Below are positions 19,601 to 26,632 of a DNA stretch of 64,000 nt, piece by piece. Source of the stretch: Beijerinckia sp. L45 (lineage in GTDB: Bacteria > Pseudomonadota > Alphaproteobacteria > Rhizobiales > Beijerinckiaceae); assembly GCF_009765775.1 (NCBI RefSeq), contig NZ_LMUU01000259.1, positions 33,173-97,172 on the forward strand, read 5' to 3'. Every line of letters starts with the position of its first letter. Within the stretch, counting starts at the first letter, position 1. The notes beneath the pieces were generated by a model, which searched no databases, was not told the DNA's origin, and was given only the letters and a program-made list of their open reading frames with translations. The position numbers and the translations under genes are program-made.

Positions 19601-19736
19601 CAATGCCGCGCAGGTCAAGGCCGGCGGCGAGCTCGCGGTGACCCAGAGCGTCACGCTGTTCGGCACCTTCGAAGGCGAGTTCTCGGGCGAGGCCACGAGC
19701 TACGCCGGGAAGGGCGGGATCAGGATCGGCTGGTAG
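13644..19736 (+). CDS. Giant autotransporter with a ParB-like N-terminal passenger domain
   Basis: A 2030-residue type Va secreted protein. A long signal peptide ends near residue 40 (TTAQAGQ). Residues about 60-265 look like the ParBc_2/ParB-Srx fold: VDSLRPTQLNEGL, then LYLTDGHHTLTAL with D123-G-H-H-T, and a helical end FYEDFFEAAAYRN. The rest of the passenger is Gly/Thr/Ala/Asn-rich beta-helix with autotransporter-associated repeats of the form NTYTGGTSLLAGTL. These recur near residues 363, 997, 1085, 1370 and 1461. The last 290 residues (from about 1742, PRPWRAWSTGFGG) form the beta-barrel translocator, ending in Trp as expected of outer-membrane barrels. It is a single-gene transcription unit. 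Many passengers are adhesins; here a possible catalytic domain would be displayed first. Confidence 0.9.
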   Translation: MFVSRKANVSRSSALGTLLYAGLITPAILLAVCGTTAQAGQLAANAFQTYNAAAAAAIQAGPTALFAVSVDSLRPTQLNEGLTEVGKKTAGFDLLSPSQLQANLLTDIEPVVIGPGGQLYLTDGHHTLTALEDSIYGASNPTVFVDVIANYSNLTTAQFFATLQAQNLLLPLNDGVPQTVNTATGAPFPTALTGLTSDVYRGLEYSILKNKSSTLFTTAANITGAVGASTPGLDKMTGFYEDFFEAAAYRNANGGLGLPTISPGDVALATQWNLNPASVTTLPNVAGTVTAAQLPGFILANSITLNGVISNATLATGALDGNGTFTGLTTINAGTAAAPITIGTPNTGFVLQLGADKGNTVTLSGANTYTGGTSLLAGTLIVANDASLGAAVPAGATIDPANIKTSVQAANGIVFNSLDEGAATLQIGTAAGNGTSTFTTLRPIAVGGETATIDLNGYVTTLSGPIVSLGVNNIGIGNASGASDLTIDDNSANLGVLVLSGNNSLFYGNLIIGNTNAPTVKVMDDAALGNTVATAGQISQIDLNSGTLQAGASFTALERNIFLGSGSTIDVNGFTTSWGTLTDVQRALVITNSNKTTAGAATFANLTIGGTATLQLSGGKAGETVTLTNGIARSGAGTLIIQPTSATSLGTATETLRSGVGTASLIDGIAPAWIVTNNGGSKSVGPYDFVTYGANGYVKATYTGTTLGTAPTAVVALAANAAPVGNVSAFALNTEGKTITLGAANSLTLGDGTDAAGLILATGSAISQGTLAFGGSEGVIWLSGTNATISSKITGSNGLTFAGSGAVALSTAAAVSGLITIDSGTVTLAGANIFGTDAAGINLADTKSKPAPATLSVTANNTLTTLSSVGNNSVVLLSNGAALTVGDTTNNLSSVLNSTITETGAAVAGALTLNGSGLFDVSGGSKNALGLLAGSSVVLNNSAQLRAVANEFATNFGIVLNGTSQLQFAQNGGGVFANAVSGTGSLELIGGTLKITGTANTYSGGTFVEIGAVLDITTANLPAVNPNITNAGGLVVFDQATNGTYNGVISDGAQLGVGATLSGSFDKDDSTGANAGNVILAKAQTFTGATTVEAGTLTLGAVDTLATSSGVDLGRVGGGATATLALSANNTIQALSSEAANTTSVALGANTLTINTAATTAVNFGGSIGGTGGLVKSGAGTQALSGVSTFSGATTVTGGLLGLASGGAITQSASLTNGGTFQIDQGASATFMGEVTNTATINTAGTLAAASFANSGTLTSTGTVTATGVFTNTGTVMASGTFAAANVTNASIFAVMGPLGGLTSFTQQAGTFDLGGNTVGLTTFAFTGGVAQNGTLTVSGTDTVQAGTITATLAGTAALTKTGTGTVDLTAANTYSGGTTLSGGTLAVGSNTALGTGQVAMADGTTLAFLANGLTIANPFLFTGTGDPTVDTGAFTETLSSAITGTGALTKAGTGTLVLTGASTYTGATSVAQGVLEVDGSIVSGTTVQSGAALTGSGTIGGLTVASGATLSPGSGLTVGTLTAIGPTSFAANSFFDVKVTPTTNDRLNTTGLATIAGGTVQALIGNFNFPNVTRVTILTATDGVSGQFAAATSSSAFLTPTLSYDANDVFLTLARNDVSFASVGATSNQRAVGQAIQNAANALVGGPANPNGAAILNNLILGNGAAARSTFDMLSGEGLTGAQNLAFTANKLFTSAMQDQSAFFRPGGGVSVSVSADTVVPLAYAGETLAFPSPIHLNTEAPRPWRAWSTGFGGGESLRGNAGVGATGQTDSIGGGAAGIDYRISPDLLIGVAGGGTDGNFYAPGAATQGEVKGGHAGVYATATFGPAYVQSSVAFSSFENTTRRQVQGFGALAGETENGNFGSREIRARIEAGRRLNVGLGAVGVTPFVALEIAELWTSGFTEQAGGGGPGVLGLAVPGQSLASVPGIVGARFDTVYAIGNGMTLSPTVSLAYVHDFAPQRSLQASLISLPAASFIVDGARQASNAAQVKAGGELAVTQSVTLFGTFEGEFSGEATSYAGKGGIRIGW

Positions 19737-19746
19737 CCGATCCTGT
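19722..19746 (+). other. Perfect hairpin across the autotransporter stop codon
   Basis: CAGGATCGGCT-GGT-AGCCGATCCTG is an 11-base-pair perfect stem with a 3-base loop. It contains the last codons of the autotransporter (Arg-Ile-Gly-Trp) and its TAG. No T-tract follows, so it is not a classical terminator. It could protect the messenger's 3' end or affect termination of translation. Confidence 0.5.
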
Positions 19747-19776
19747 CGCTCGAGACCGCACACAACCGGGGCCGCC

Positions 19777-19823
19777 CGGGAAATCTTCCCTGTTTGTCCA
19801 GGTATTCTTTCCCGGCGTTTTGT
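19777..19823 (+). terminator. Weak terminator candidate downstream of the autotransporter
   Basis: CCGGGAAA (19777-19784) pairs with TTTCCCGG (19809-19816) around a 24-base loop that contains a further TTCCC. CGTTTTG follows. The long loop makes it a weak candidate for ending the autotransporter transcript. Confidence 0.3.
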
Positions 19824-19851
19824 CGGACATAGAGAATCATGTCCGGCCTGA

Positions 19852-20826
19852 GTGCGTGTTATCGACGTCCATCTGTATATCGTCGCGCCCCGAACGGCTC
19901 GGTCCCGGCGAATAAAAGCCCTGGTCGTAGCGCTTGCGCTCGTCTGCCAGGCCGCCGCGCCGCATCAGGCTCGGGCCGAGGACGCCGGCAACCGCGACTT
20001 TCCGGCGACCCTGGTCGTCGATGAGCCGCAAGTCGAAACCGAGATCGCGCCGCAAATCGCGCGCTGGACGGCCGACAGGGCGCGCCGGACCGACTTCAGC
20101 ACCGACGTCTCTTTGAAGCTCGCGGCCCCTTTGAGCCTCGTGATAAAATCTGATTTCACATCGCTTCGGCCGGGCAGCAGCGGCTTCCAAGATGCGGAGG
20201 TCGGCCTAAAATACCAGTTCATCGCAAACGCCGAGCATGAGTTCATCTTCTCGGCCGGTCTTTCCAGCATATTGGGCCGGACGGGATCAGCGCAGGTCGG
20301 GGCCGACACTTTCACCACTCTCGTCCCGACCCTCTATTTCGGGCGAGGCGCCGGCGATCTGTCCGATAGCTTGGCCTGGGCACGGCCATTCGCCGTCACC
20401 GGACAGCTGGGTTTCGAGGCTCCGGTTCAAGCAAGGTCACGTCCGTCGCCGTCGACACAAGGCGTCGACGACCCTTATCAGTCGAACCCCTACGCTCTCA
20501 GTCTGGAAGGGTCGTTTCAGTACAGTTTTGCTTACGCCGCGGCGAACGTACCGAGTATCGATTGGGCGAAAAGTCTGAAGGGGTGGATTCCTCTTGTCGA
20601 ATACGAGATTGAGATCCCGATTGCCAACAACGGATCGCGGGTTCCGACGACGGGCACTATCGATCCCGGCGTTCTTTGGGTGATTGGCGATGTCACGCTC
20701 GGGTTGGAAGCCCTGATCCCGATCAATCATCAGAGCGGCAGACACCCCGGTGTCAGGCTGCAGCTTTCCTATTCGTTCGCGACGCCTTGGCCCTTGGCGG
20801 GCGGCGGCCCAAGCGTTTCCGATTGA
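19852..20826 (+). CDS. Exported putative outer-membrane beta-barrel protein
   Basis: A 324-residue protein read from a GTG start at 19852. It has a hydrophobic export signal (ALVVALALVCQAAAPHQARA, ending near residue 43). The mature part alternates polar and hydrophobic residues in strands such as FEFIFSAGLSS-like and VTLGLEALIPINH, ending in SYSF and a short tail, which suits a beta-barrel or a MetA-like outer-membrane family. Conserved-looking text is DFSTDVSLKLAAPLSLVIKSDF near residue 80. No enzymatic motif is visible. It follows the autotransporter by 115 bases on the same strand and may be expressed separately. I do not recognise the family with certainty. Confidence 0.6.
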   Translation: MRVIDVHLYIVAPRTARSRRIKALVVALALVCQAAAPHQARAEDAGNRDFPATLVVDEPQVETEIAPQIARWTADRARRTDFSTDVSLKLAAPLSLVIKSDFTSLRPGSSGFQDAEVGLKYQFIANAEHEFIFSAGLSSILGRTGSAQVGADTFTTLVPTLYFGRGAGDLSDSLAWARPFAVTGQLGFEAPVQARSRPSPSTQGVDDPYQSNPYALSLEGSFQYSFAYAAANVPSIDWAKSLKGWIPLVEYEIEIPIANNGSRVPTTGTIDPGVLWVIGDVTLGLEALIPINHQSGRHPGVRLQLSYSFATPWPLAGGGPSVSD

Positions 20827-20955
20827 TCGACCGCGGCTCTCTTTTTTAAAAAAATTTGAGCATTTTCTCGATCACAAAAGTCTGCAACTTTTGTGGAAAA
20901 TGGTCTGGCCTGTTCGACCACCGCCTCGGCCTTACGAAGGTCGGAACGCCGGCGT

Positions 20956-21489
20956 TCAGCCGAGGCGATTGTATCCGGCGCGCCAATAGACGAGCGCTCC
21001 GTCGCCGCCGAAAGCTCGTGTCTCCCGGACCCGGCCGATGACGATAGTGTGGGAGAAGCGATCGACGAGATCCTCGACGTCGCATTCGAACGAGGCGAGG
21101 GCGTTGGCCAGAACCGGCGGGTAGTCCGATCCGCCGATCCAATCGCCGCCGGCAAAGCGGTCGGCGCCCTGGCTGCCGTCGCGTCCTGCGAAGCGATCGG
21201 CGATCGCCTGATGCTCATGGCCGAGAATGCTGACGCCGAAGCGACCATGACTTTTCAGCAGCGGAAGGCCCGACGCGCTCTGTTTGACACAGACGAGAAG
21301 GCTCGGTGGATCCGCGGACAGTGAGGTGACCGATGTGGCGGTCAGGCCGCCGCGCTCGGCGCCCCCGCCCACCGTGATGATGCTGACGCCGCCGACCAGG
21401 TGGCGCATCGCGGCGCGAAAACTTTCGCGCTCGGTATCGGTGTGCGGCACGGGCTCGCGCGGAACGCTGGGAGAGACTGAAACGGTCAT
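20956..21489 (-). CDS. Flavin reductase (RutF/HpaC-like)
   Basis: A 177-residue member of the flavin-reductase domain family, which reduces FMN or FAD with NAD(P)H for partner monooxygenases. Visible family stretches are FRAAMRHLVGGVSIITVG near residue 25, the segment GLTATSVTSLSADPPSLLVCV at about 48-68, FGVSILGHEHQAIADRF and a final HTIVIGRV. These match HpaC/RutF-type enzymes. It is the last gene of the long minus-strand run that begins with the RutA-like flavin monooxygenase at 27747, so it probably supplies that enzyme with reduced FMN, the role RutF has in the Rut pathway. The gap of 74 bases to the preceding permease gene is compatible with one transcript. Confidence 0.82.
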   Translation of the reverse strand: MTVSVSPSVPREPVPHTDTERESFRAAMRHLVGGVSIITVGGGAERGGLTATSVTSLSADPPSLLVCVKQSASGLPLLKSHGRFGVSILGHEHQAIADRFAGRDGSQGADRFAGGDWIGGSDYPPVLANALASFECDVEDLVDRFSHTIVIGRVRETRAFGGDGALVYWRAGYNRLG

Positions 21490-21563
21490 CGGGTATTGGG
21501 CTCTTGGTGTAGGGGCATGGTGAAAGGCAGCCGATCCGGGCGGTCTACTTCCCCGTCTTTGCG

Positions 21564-22502
21564 TCAGCGGGCGCTGCGGATGAACGGACGTCCGAGGTCA
21601 GACGGCCCCGTGGCGCTTCGTCCGATCGCGACCCACGCGACGAGCGCGAGAACGAACGGAAACATCAGAAGAAGGGCGGGGGATATGTTGAGGCCGATCG
21701 ATTGGCCCTGGTACTGCAACGCGTCGGCGCAGCCGAACAGGATCGAGGTCAACACCACCCAGATCGGATTCCAGCGCCCGAAGATGGCGATCGCGATCGA
21801 CAGATAGCCGCGGCCGGCGGTGATGTCGTCGACGAAGACGCCGCCCGACGCCACGATGGCGAGATAGGCCCCGCCGAGGCCGGTCATCGCGCCGGTCGCC
21901 AGCATGGCGCCGAAACGGATCGCGGTCACCGACAGACCCGCCGCATCGGCGGCCGTGGCGCCCTCGCCGGCGGCCCGGACCAGGAGGCCGAGCCGCGTAT
22001 AGCGAAACATCAGCCACAGGAGCAGGCCGGCCACGACGCCGCCGTAAAGCAGCGGGCTTTGCGAGAACAGGCCGCGCCCGACGATCGGCCAGGTCGAGAG
22101 CACCGGGATCTTGTAGACCGAGACGGCACGCACCGAGACGGATTCCGTCGGCCCGGCCAGGAGAAGCTGGCGGAGCAGCGACGTGGTTCCCAGCGCCAGC
22201 AGGTTGAAACCGATGCCGGTGACGACCTGATCCGCGCGCATGATCACGACGGCCGTCGCCAGGATCGCGGCACTCGCGACACCGCCACCGACGCCGGCGG
22301 CGACCCCGAGCATCGGCGACCCGGTCAGCACCATGGTCGCGGCACCGGCGAAGGCGCCGATAAGCATGATGCCTTCGAGCCCGATGTTGAAGACGCCGGC
22401 GCGTTCGGAGATCAATTCGCCGAGGCTTGCCAGGATCAGCGGGCCGCTCAGGCGAACGGCCGAGGCGAGGAACAGCCCGAGCGTTACCGCGTCGATTTCC
22501 AC
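21564..22502 (-). CDS. BMP-type ABC transporter permease 2
   Basis: A 312-residue inner-membrane subunit of a nucleoside/nucleobase importer (NupQ/YufQ-like). It has multiple hydrophobic segments and the family text LGELISERAGVFNIGLEGIM at about residues 25-45. The start is a GTG at 22502 that lies inside the end of the preceding permease gene (overlap of 19 bases). A longer open frame continues upstream but only mirrors that gene. It pairs with the permease encoded at 22484-23590, the ATPase and the BMP receptor. Confidence 0.88.
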   Translation of the reverse strand: MEIDAVTLGLFLASAVRLSGPLILASLGELISERAGVFNIGLEGIMLIGAFAGAATMVLTGSPMLGVAAGVGGGVASAAILATAVVIMRADQVVTGIGFNLLALGTTSLLRQLLLAGPTESVSVRAVSVYKIPVLSTWPIVGRGLFSQSPLLYGGVVAGLLLWLMFRYTRLGLLVRAAGEGATAADAAGLSVTAIRFGAMLATGAMTGLGGAYLAIVASGGVFVDDITAGRGYLSIAIAIFGRWNPIWVVLTSILFGCADALQYQGQSIGLNISPALLLMFPFVLALVAWVAIGRSATGPSDLGRPFIRSAR

Positions 22503-23590
22503 AAGGGTCTCCCTTTCAGAAGCAGGACGCCATGGACGCAGGCCAGGATCACGATGGGCAGGCCGGTCATGATGTCCGACAGCGCGCCGGGAATGCTGAG
22601 CACGCTCTGAAGCGCCAAGGTTCCGCTCGATATGGCGCCGAAGTACAGCGCGACCAGCACGGTCGCCAGGGGCTCGAGGCTGCCGAGGTAGGCGATGGCG
22701 AGACCGTCGAAGCCGATGTTGGTGCTGAACCCGTCGATCAGCCGGTACTGCACGCCCAGGACTTCGGTGGCGCCAGCCAACCCGCCGATCGCGCCCGAAA
22801 TCGCCATCGAGCTGACGAGAAGCCGGGCAACCGGGAGGCGCTGCACCTGCGCGGCTCGCGGACTCAGCCCGGTGGCGCGGAGGCGAATGCCATAGGCCGT
22901 ATGATACAACAGGAACCACACGACCGCGGCGGCGAGCAGCGCCAGAATCACCCCGGCATGAAGCCGCGTGCCGGGGACGAGCACCGGGAGGATCGCGCCA
23001 TCGGCCACCTTGGCCGACATGTTGAACTCGGATCCCCGTGGCTGCAGCAGCCCCTGGACGAGATATTTGACGAGATAGATGCCGATGAAGTTGAGCATCA
23101 GGGTCACGATGATCTCGTCGGCCCCCCGCCAGAGTTTTAGGACGGCGGGAATCAGCGCCCAGAGCGCGCCGAACGCCGCGGCGCAGAGGCATGACAAGGG
23201 AAGCAGAAGCCAGCCTAGGGAGGGCGGAAGCATCGTCGCGGGCAGGATCGCGCCGATCGCCCCGACCTGCAGCTGTCCCTCGCCGCCAAGGTTGAACTGG
23301 CCACACCGCAGAGCCACGATGGCGCCGAGCGCCACGAGAAGCCGCGGCGCCATAAAGACCAGCGTATCGGCGAACGCCCGTTGCGATCCGACGGCGCCCA
23401 TCACGAAAACGGACAGGCCGCGGCCGGGGGCGACGCCCAGCGCCGCGAGAATGCCGAGGACGAGGATGAGACTGACGGCGAAGGTCGCGAGAACGATGCC
23501 GAGGCGTAGGCCGCCGCCGCCGAGATCGAGCAGGCGCGCGCGCCACGATATCGGCGGCGGGAACGCGTCAGTTGCGACATCTGTCTTCAT
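22484..23590 (-). CDS. BMP-type ABC transporter permease 1
   Basis: A 368-residue inner-membrane subunit (NupP/YufP-like). Family text includes ALRCGQFNLGGEGQLQVGA at about residue 95, followed by further membrane segments and the cytoplasmic coupling region RLRATGLSPRAAQ. The ATG at 23590 overlaps the stop of the ATPase gene (ATGA), which sets the start. With the other permease it would form the heterodimeric channel for the substrate delivered by the BMP protein. Relatives import nucleosides or purine/pyrimidine bases. Confidence 0.9.
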   Translation of the reverse strand: MKTDVATDAFPPPISWRARLLDLGGGGLRLGIVLATFAVSLILVLGILAALGVAPGRGLSVFVMGAVGSQRAFADTLVFMAPRLLVALGAIVALRCGQFNLGGEGQLQVGAIGAILPATMLPPSLGWLLLPLSCLCAAAFGALWALIPAVLKLWRGADEIIVTLMLNFIGIYLVKYLVQGLLQPRGSEFNMSAKVADGAILPVLVPGTRLHAGVILALLAAAVVWFLLYHTAYGIRLRATGLSPRAAQVQRLPVARLLVSSMAISGAIGGLAGATEVLGVQYRLIDGFSTNIGFDGLAIAYLGSLEPLATVLVALYFGAISSGTLALQSVLSIPGALSDIMTGLPIVILACVHGVLLLKGRPLWKSTR

Positions 23591-25110
23591 GACGCCATCC
23601 TGCTTGCGATGTCCGCATCGCGTCCCCCGACCATCCACTGGCCGAGGCGATCGGCGGTGGCATCCACGCCGGCGATCTCGCCCGCGAACTCGCCCTCGTA
23701 GAGAACCTTGATCCGATCGCTCATGCGCATGATCTCCTGCAGGTTGCTGGAGATGAGTAGGACGGCGAGGCCGTCATCCGCGGCGCCGCGGAGTCGCGCC
23801 AGCACCTCTTCGCTCGCCGCCACGTCGAGGCCGCGGGTCGGCTGGTAGACGATGAGGACGCGCGGGGCGCCGCTGAGCGCCCGGGCGATGACGATCTTCT
23901 GCTGATTGCCGCCGGAGAGACTGCGCGCCGGCAGCGCGATGTCGGCGGTCCGCACGTCGTAGGTCTTGGCAAGGTCGCGGGCCCGCATCGCGATCGCGCC
24001 ATGTCGCAAGACCCCGAAGCGGGAATAGGCGGCGCCGTCGAGCTGGTCGAGCAGCAGGTTGATCGATACGGGAAGATCGAGGATCAGGCCTTCGGTGTGC
24101 CGATCCTCGGGAACGAGGTTGACGATCGGCCGCTGCCGTGCGTCCATGGCCCGGGTCCACACCCGGCCCGTGACCGGCGCCCGCAGGCCCGCCAGGATAT
24201 CGAACAATTCGCGTTGGCCGTTCCCTTCGACGCCGGCGATGCCGACGACTTCACCCGCGCGCACTGTGAGGTCGACGGCGTGCAGACCGGACGAAAAGGC
24301 GGTGCCTGGAACCGACACGCCTTCGAGGCGCAGTTCCTCCTCGCCGACCGCGTCGACGCGGCCCGGCAGCCGGCTATCGACGGCGACGCTGCGCCCGACG
24401 ATCTGCTGGACCAGCGCGTCGCGATTCATCTCCTTGGTCAGAGCGGTGCCGACGAGCGTGCCATGGCGGATCACCGAGACGCGGTCGCTGTAGCGCAACA
24501 CTTCGTCGAGATGATGCGTCACGGCGACGACGGCGTGACCTTCCCGGGTGAGGTGGCCGAGCACGCCATAAAGCGATTCCGCCTCGCGGGGGTTGAGGAT
24601 CGTCGTCGGCTCGTCGAGGATCAAGACGACGGCCTCGTTGACCAGCGCTTTCAAAATTTCGACCCGCTGCTGGATGGCAAGCGGCAGACGCCCCGTCAGG
24701 GCGGACGGATCGAGCGTCATGCCATAACGCTCGGCGATCGCCGCGACGTCGCGGTCCGTCCGGAGTTTGGCACGCACGGCCGGCCGTGCCGCGAGGCACA
24801 GGTTTTCTTTGACGGTGAAACTCGGCACAAGTTTGAAATGCTGGTGCACCATGCCGATCCCGTTGGCGATCGCGTCAGACGGGCTCCGGTGGATGACCTG
24901 GCGGCCATCGATCAGGATGCCACCCTCGTCCGGCTGCTGAAGGCCGAAGAGGATGTTCATCAGCGTGCTCTTGCCGGCGCCGTTTTCGCCGACGATCGCG
25001 TGAAGCTCGCCTTTGCGAAGGGACAGGGACACGCGATCCAGCGCCACATGCGCCTTGAAGCGCTTGGTCACATGGTCGATCGCGACGATCGGCGTGTCCC
25101 GCATGTCCAT
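23587..25110 (-). CDS. BMP-type ABC transporter ATP-binding protein (double NBD)
   Basis: A 507-residue protein with two nucleotide-binding domains in tandem. NBD1 has Walker A GENGAGKST at about residues 36-44 and Walker B LILDEPT. Its signature is degenerate (LPLAIQQR, where an LSVG-type motif is usual). NBD2 has the relaxed Walker A GVEGNGQRE but a perfect signature LSGGNQQK. Its Walker B region reads VLIVYQPTRGLD, with Gln where Glu is catalytic in most ABC proteins. This asymmetry is typical of sugar/nucleoside importers in which one ATP site is weak. It lies 8 bases downstream of the BMP receptor gene. Confidence 0.92.
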   Translation of the reverse strand: MDMRDTPIVAIDHVTKRFKAHVALDRVSLSLRKGELHAIVGENGAGKSTLMNILFGLQQPDEGGILIDGRQVIHRSPSDAIANGIGMVHQHFKLVPSFTVKENLCLAARPAVRAKLRTDRDVAAIAERYGMTLDPSALTGRLPLAIQQRVEILKALVNEAVVLILDEPTTILNPREAESLYGVLGHLTREGHAVVAVTHHLDEVLRYSDRVSVIRHGTLVGTALTKEMNRDALVQQIVGRSVAVDSRLPGRVDAVGEEELRLEGVSVPGTAFSSGLHAVDLTVRAGEVVGIAGVEGNGQRELFDILAGLRAPVTGRVWTRAMDARQRPIVNLVPEDRHTEGLILDLPVSINLLLDQLDGAAYSRFGVLRHGAIAMRARDLAKTYDVRTADIALPARSLSGGNQQKIVIARALSGAPRVLIVYQPTRGLDVAASEEVLARLRGAADDGLAVLLISSNLQEIMRMSDRIKVLYEGEFAGEIAGVDATADRLGQWMVGGRDADIASRMAS

Positions 25111-25118
25111 CGTGCTAG

Positions 25119-26105
25119 TTACTTCTCGACGTCGATTTTCTTGGTGGCGATCGCGTCGATGACGGCGAGCGTCTTGGTCTCGACGGCCTTGTCCACGTGC
25201 TTGAACGGCGTGCTCAACGTCCAGGCTTTGCCGGCGAGATCGAGCGGCACGACCTTGTCGCCAAGCGTGTGGTCGGTGAACATCTTGCCGATCTGATCGT
25301 AGGCCATCGTGTAGTTCAGCATGGTGCTGCTGACGATGGCGTTGGGAAACTTGGCGCCTTCGTCGGTATATTCACCCATCGTCATCGCGGTTTCCTGATC
25401 CGCGGCCTGCTGAATCCCGGCATCCGCCGCGTCGGCGGAGGGGATCACGAAGTCCGCACCCCGGGCGATCAGACCCGTCGTGATCTCCTTCGCCTTGGCG
25501 ACATCGGTGAACGAACCGGTGAAGACGGTGTCCACCTGGATTTTCGGATCGACGCTCTTGGCGCCCTTAATCATGAATTCGATCGACCGCTTGGCGGAAG
25601 GAATGGGCTCCGCGGCGACGATCGCGATGTGATGCGTCTTGCTCGCCCCGGCGCCCAGAGCGCCGACGACGTAACCGTACTCATCCCAGTTGACCGACCA
25701 GGCCGTATAGTTCTTCAGGCCATGGCTCGAGTCGGCATAGCTGTAGAGGACGAACTGCGTGTTGGGGAAATCCGGAGCGACTTCCTGGATCGCCGCGGCA
25801 TAGCCGGACGAATGACAGATGATCATCTTGACGCCGCGCGAGGCCAACTGGCGCAGCAGTGCCGGCGCCTTCTCGTACGACGCACCCTCGACGTGAGATG
25901 GTTTGAAGTTATACTTCTTGGCCATCTTCTCGAAGGCCTGATAGCCGCCGACATCCCAGCTGCCCTGCGTCACCGACCCGGTGAAGAGACCGGCGACCTC
26001 CGGGAGATCAGCCGCAAATGTCGGCGCCGCGCTTCCCGAGACGGCAAGGGCGGCGGCGGAGACGAGGAGCATGCGGCGGGCGAGGCTTTTGTTCATAGGG
26101 GTCAT
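25119..26105 (-). CDS. BMP family ABC transporter substrate-binding protein
   Basis: A 328-residue exported receptor of the basic membrane protein (BMP/Med) family, whose members bind nucleosides or bases. It has an N-terminal export signal (RRMLLVSAAALAVSG, cleavage near AFA-AD at residue 31). Family text includes GSWDVGGYQAFEKMAKKYNF, MIICHSSGYAAAIQEVAPDFPN and ADQETAMTMGEYTDE. No lipobox Cys is seen, so it should be a free periplasmic protein. It stands between the ridA gene (129 bases upstream) and the ATPase. The location after a RutA-like oxygenase suggests that it captures the heterocycle that the oxygenase attacks. Confidence 0.9.
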   Translation of the reverse strand: MTPMNKSLARRMLLVSAAALAVSGSAAPTFAADLPEVAGLFTGSVTQGSWDVGGYQAFEKMAKKYNFKPSHVEGASYEKAPALLRQLASRGVKMIICHSSGYAAAIQEVAPDFPNTQFVLYSYADSSHGLKNYTAWSVNWDEYGYVVGALGAGASKTHHIAIVAAEPIPSAKRSIEFMIKGAKSVDPKIQVDTVFTGSFTDVAKAKEITTGLIARGADFVIPSADAADAGIQQAADQETAMTMGEYTDEGAKFPNAIVSSTMLNYTMAYDQIGKMFTDHTLGDKVVPLDLAGKAWTLSTPFKHVDKAVETKTLAVIDAIATKKIDVEK

Positions 26106-26233
26106 GACCGTCGTGTTTCTATCTGGAGGAGGCGTTTCGGCAGGAAGCGGCTATCGGCAAGGCGAGAAAATCGGGCTGGCAGGTCGTGATCAAACTTGTG
26201 GCGTCTGCATCGGCGTAAGGGACTGGCAGCCGG

Positions 26234-26632
26234 TTACGCCGCACCATGCGGCAGCATCACGGTGACGTCGATTTCGACCAGCAGGTCCGGCTCGGCAAGG
26301 CCGGCGACCAGGATGAACGTGCTGGCGGGGTAGGGGCCGTCGCCGAAGAAACGCCCGCGTTCCGCATGCAGGGCGGGGAGGAAATCGCGGCTTGTCGCGT
26401 AGGTCACGAGCTTCACGATATCCTGTCGTGTCGCGCCGATCTCGGTGACCAGGGCGTCGATGTTGCGCCACGTCTGCGCAATCTGTGCCGCGATGTCGCC
26501 GGGCCCGACGATGATGCCGTCGCCATCCCAGGCGACCTGGCCGGTCAGGAACACCGGCGTTCCGGCCTTGACCACGGCATGGTTGTAATAGCTTTGCGCC
26601 TTCAGAGCTGGTGGATTGACGAGCCGCGTCAT
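26234..26632 (-). CDS. RidA family protein lacking the catalytic arginine
   Basis: A 132-residue member of the YjgF/YER057c/UK114 (Rid) family, which form trimers. The family end PDLLVEIDVTVM is clear. In RidA and RutC an arginine follows Pro-Ala near the end (P-A-R); here the text is PAST with Ser104 at that place, so imine/enamine deaminase activity of the RidA type is doubtful. Its ATG overlaps the stop of the RutA-like gene (ATGA), showing tight coupling to the oxygenase. A second Rid protein in the window (32088-32489) keeps the Arg and is the better RutC candidate. This one may hydrolyse or isomerise a different ring-opening product, or act as a binding partner. Confidence 0.85.
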   Translation of the reverse strand: MTRLVNPPALKAQSYYNHAVVKAGTPVFLTGQVAWDGDGIIVGPGDIAAQIAQTWRNIDALVTEIGATRQDIVKLVTYATSRDFLPALHAERGRFFGDGPYPASTFILVAGLAEPDLLVEIDVTVMLPHGAA

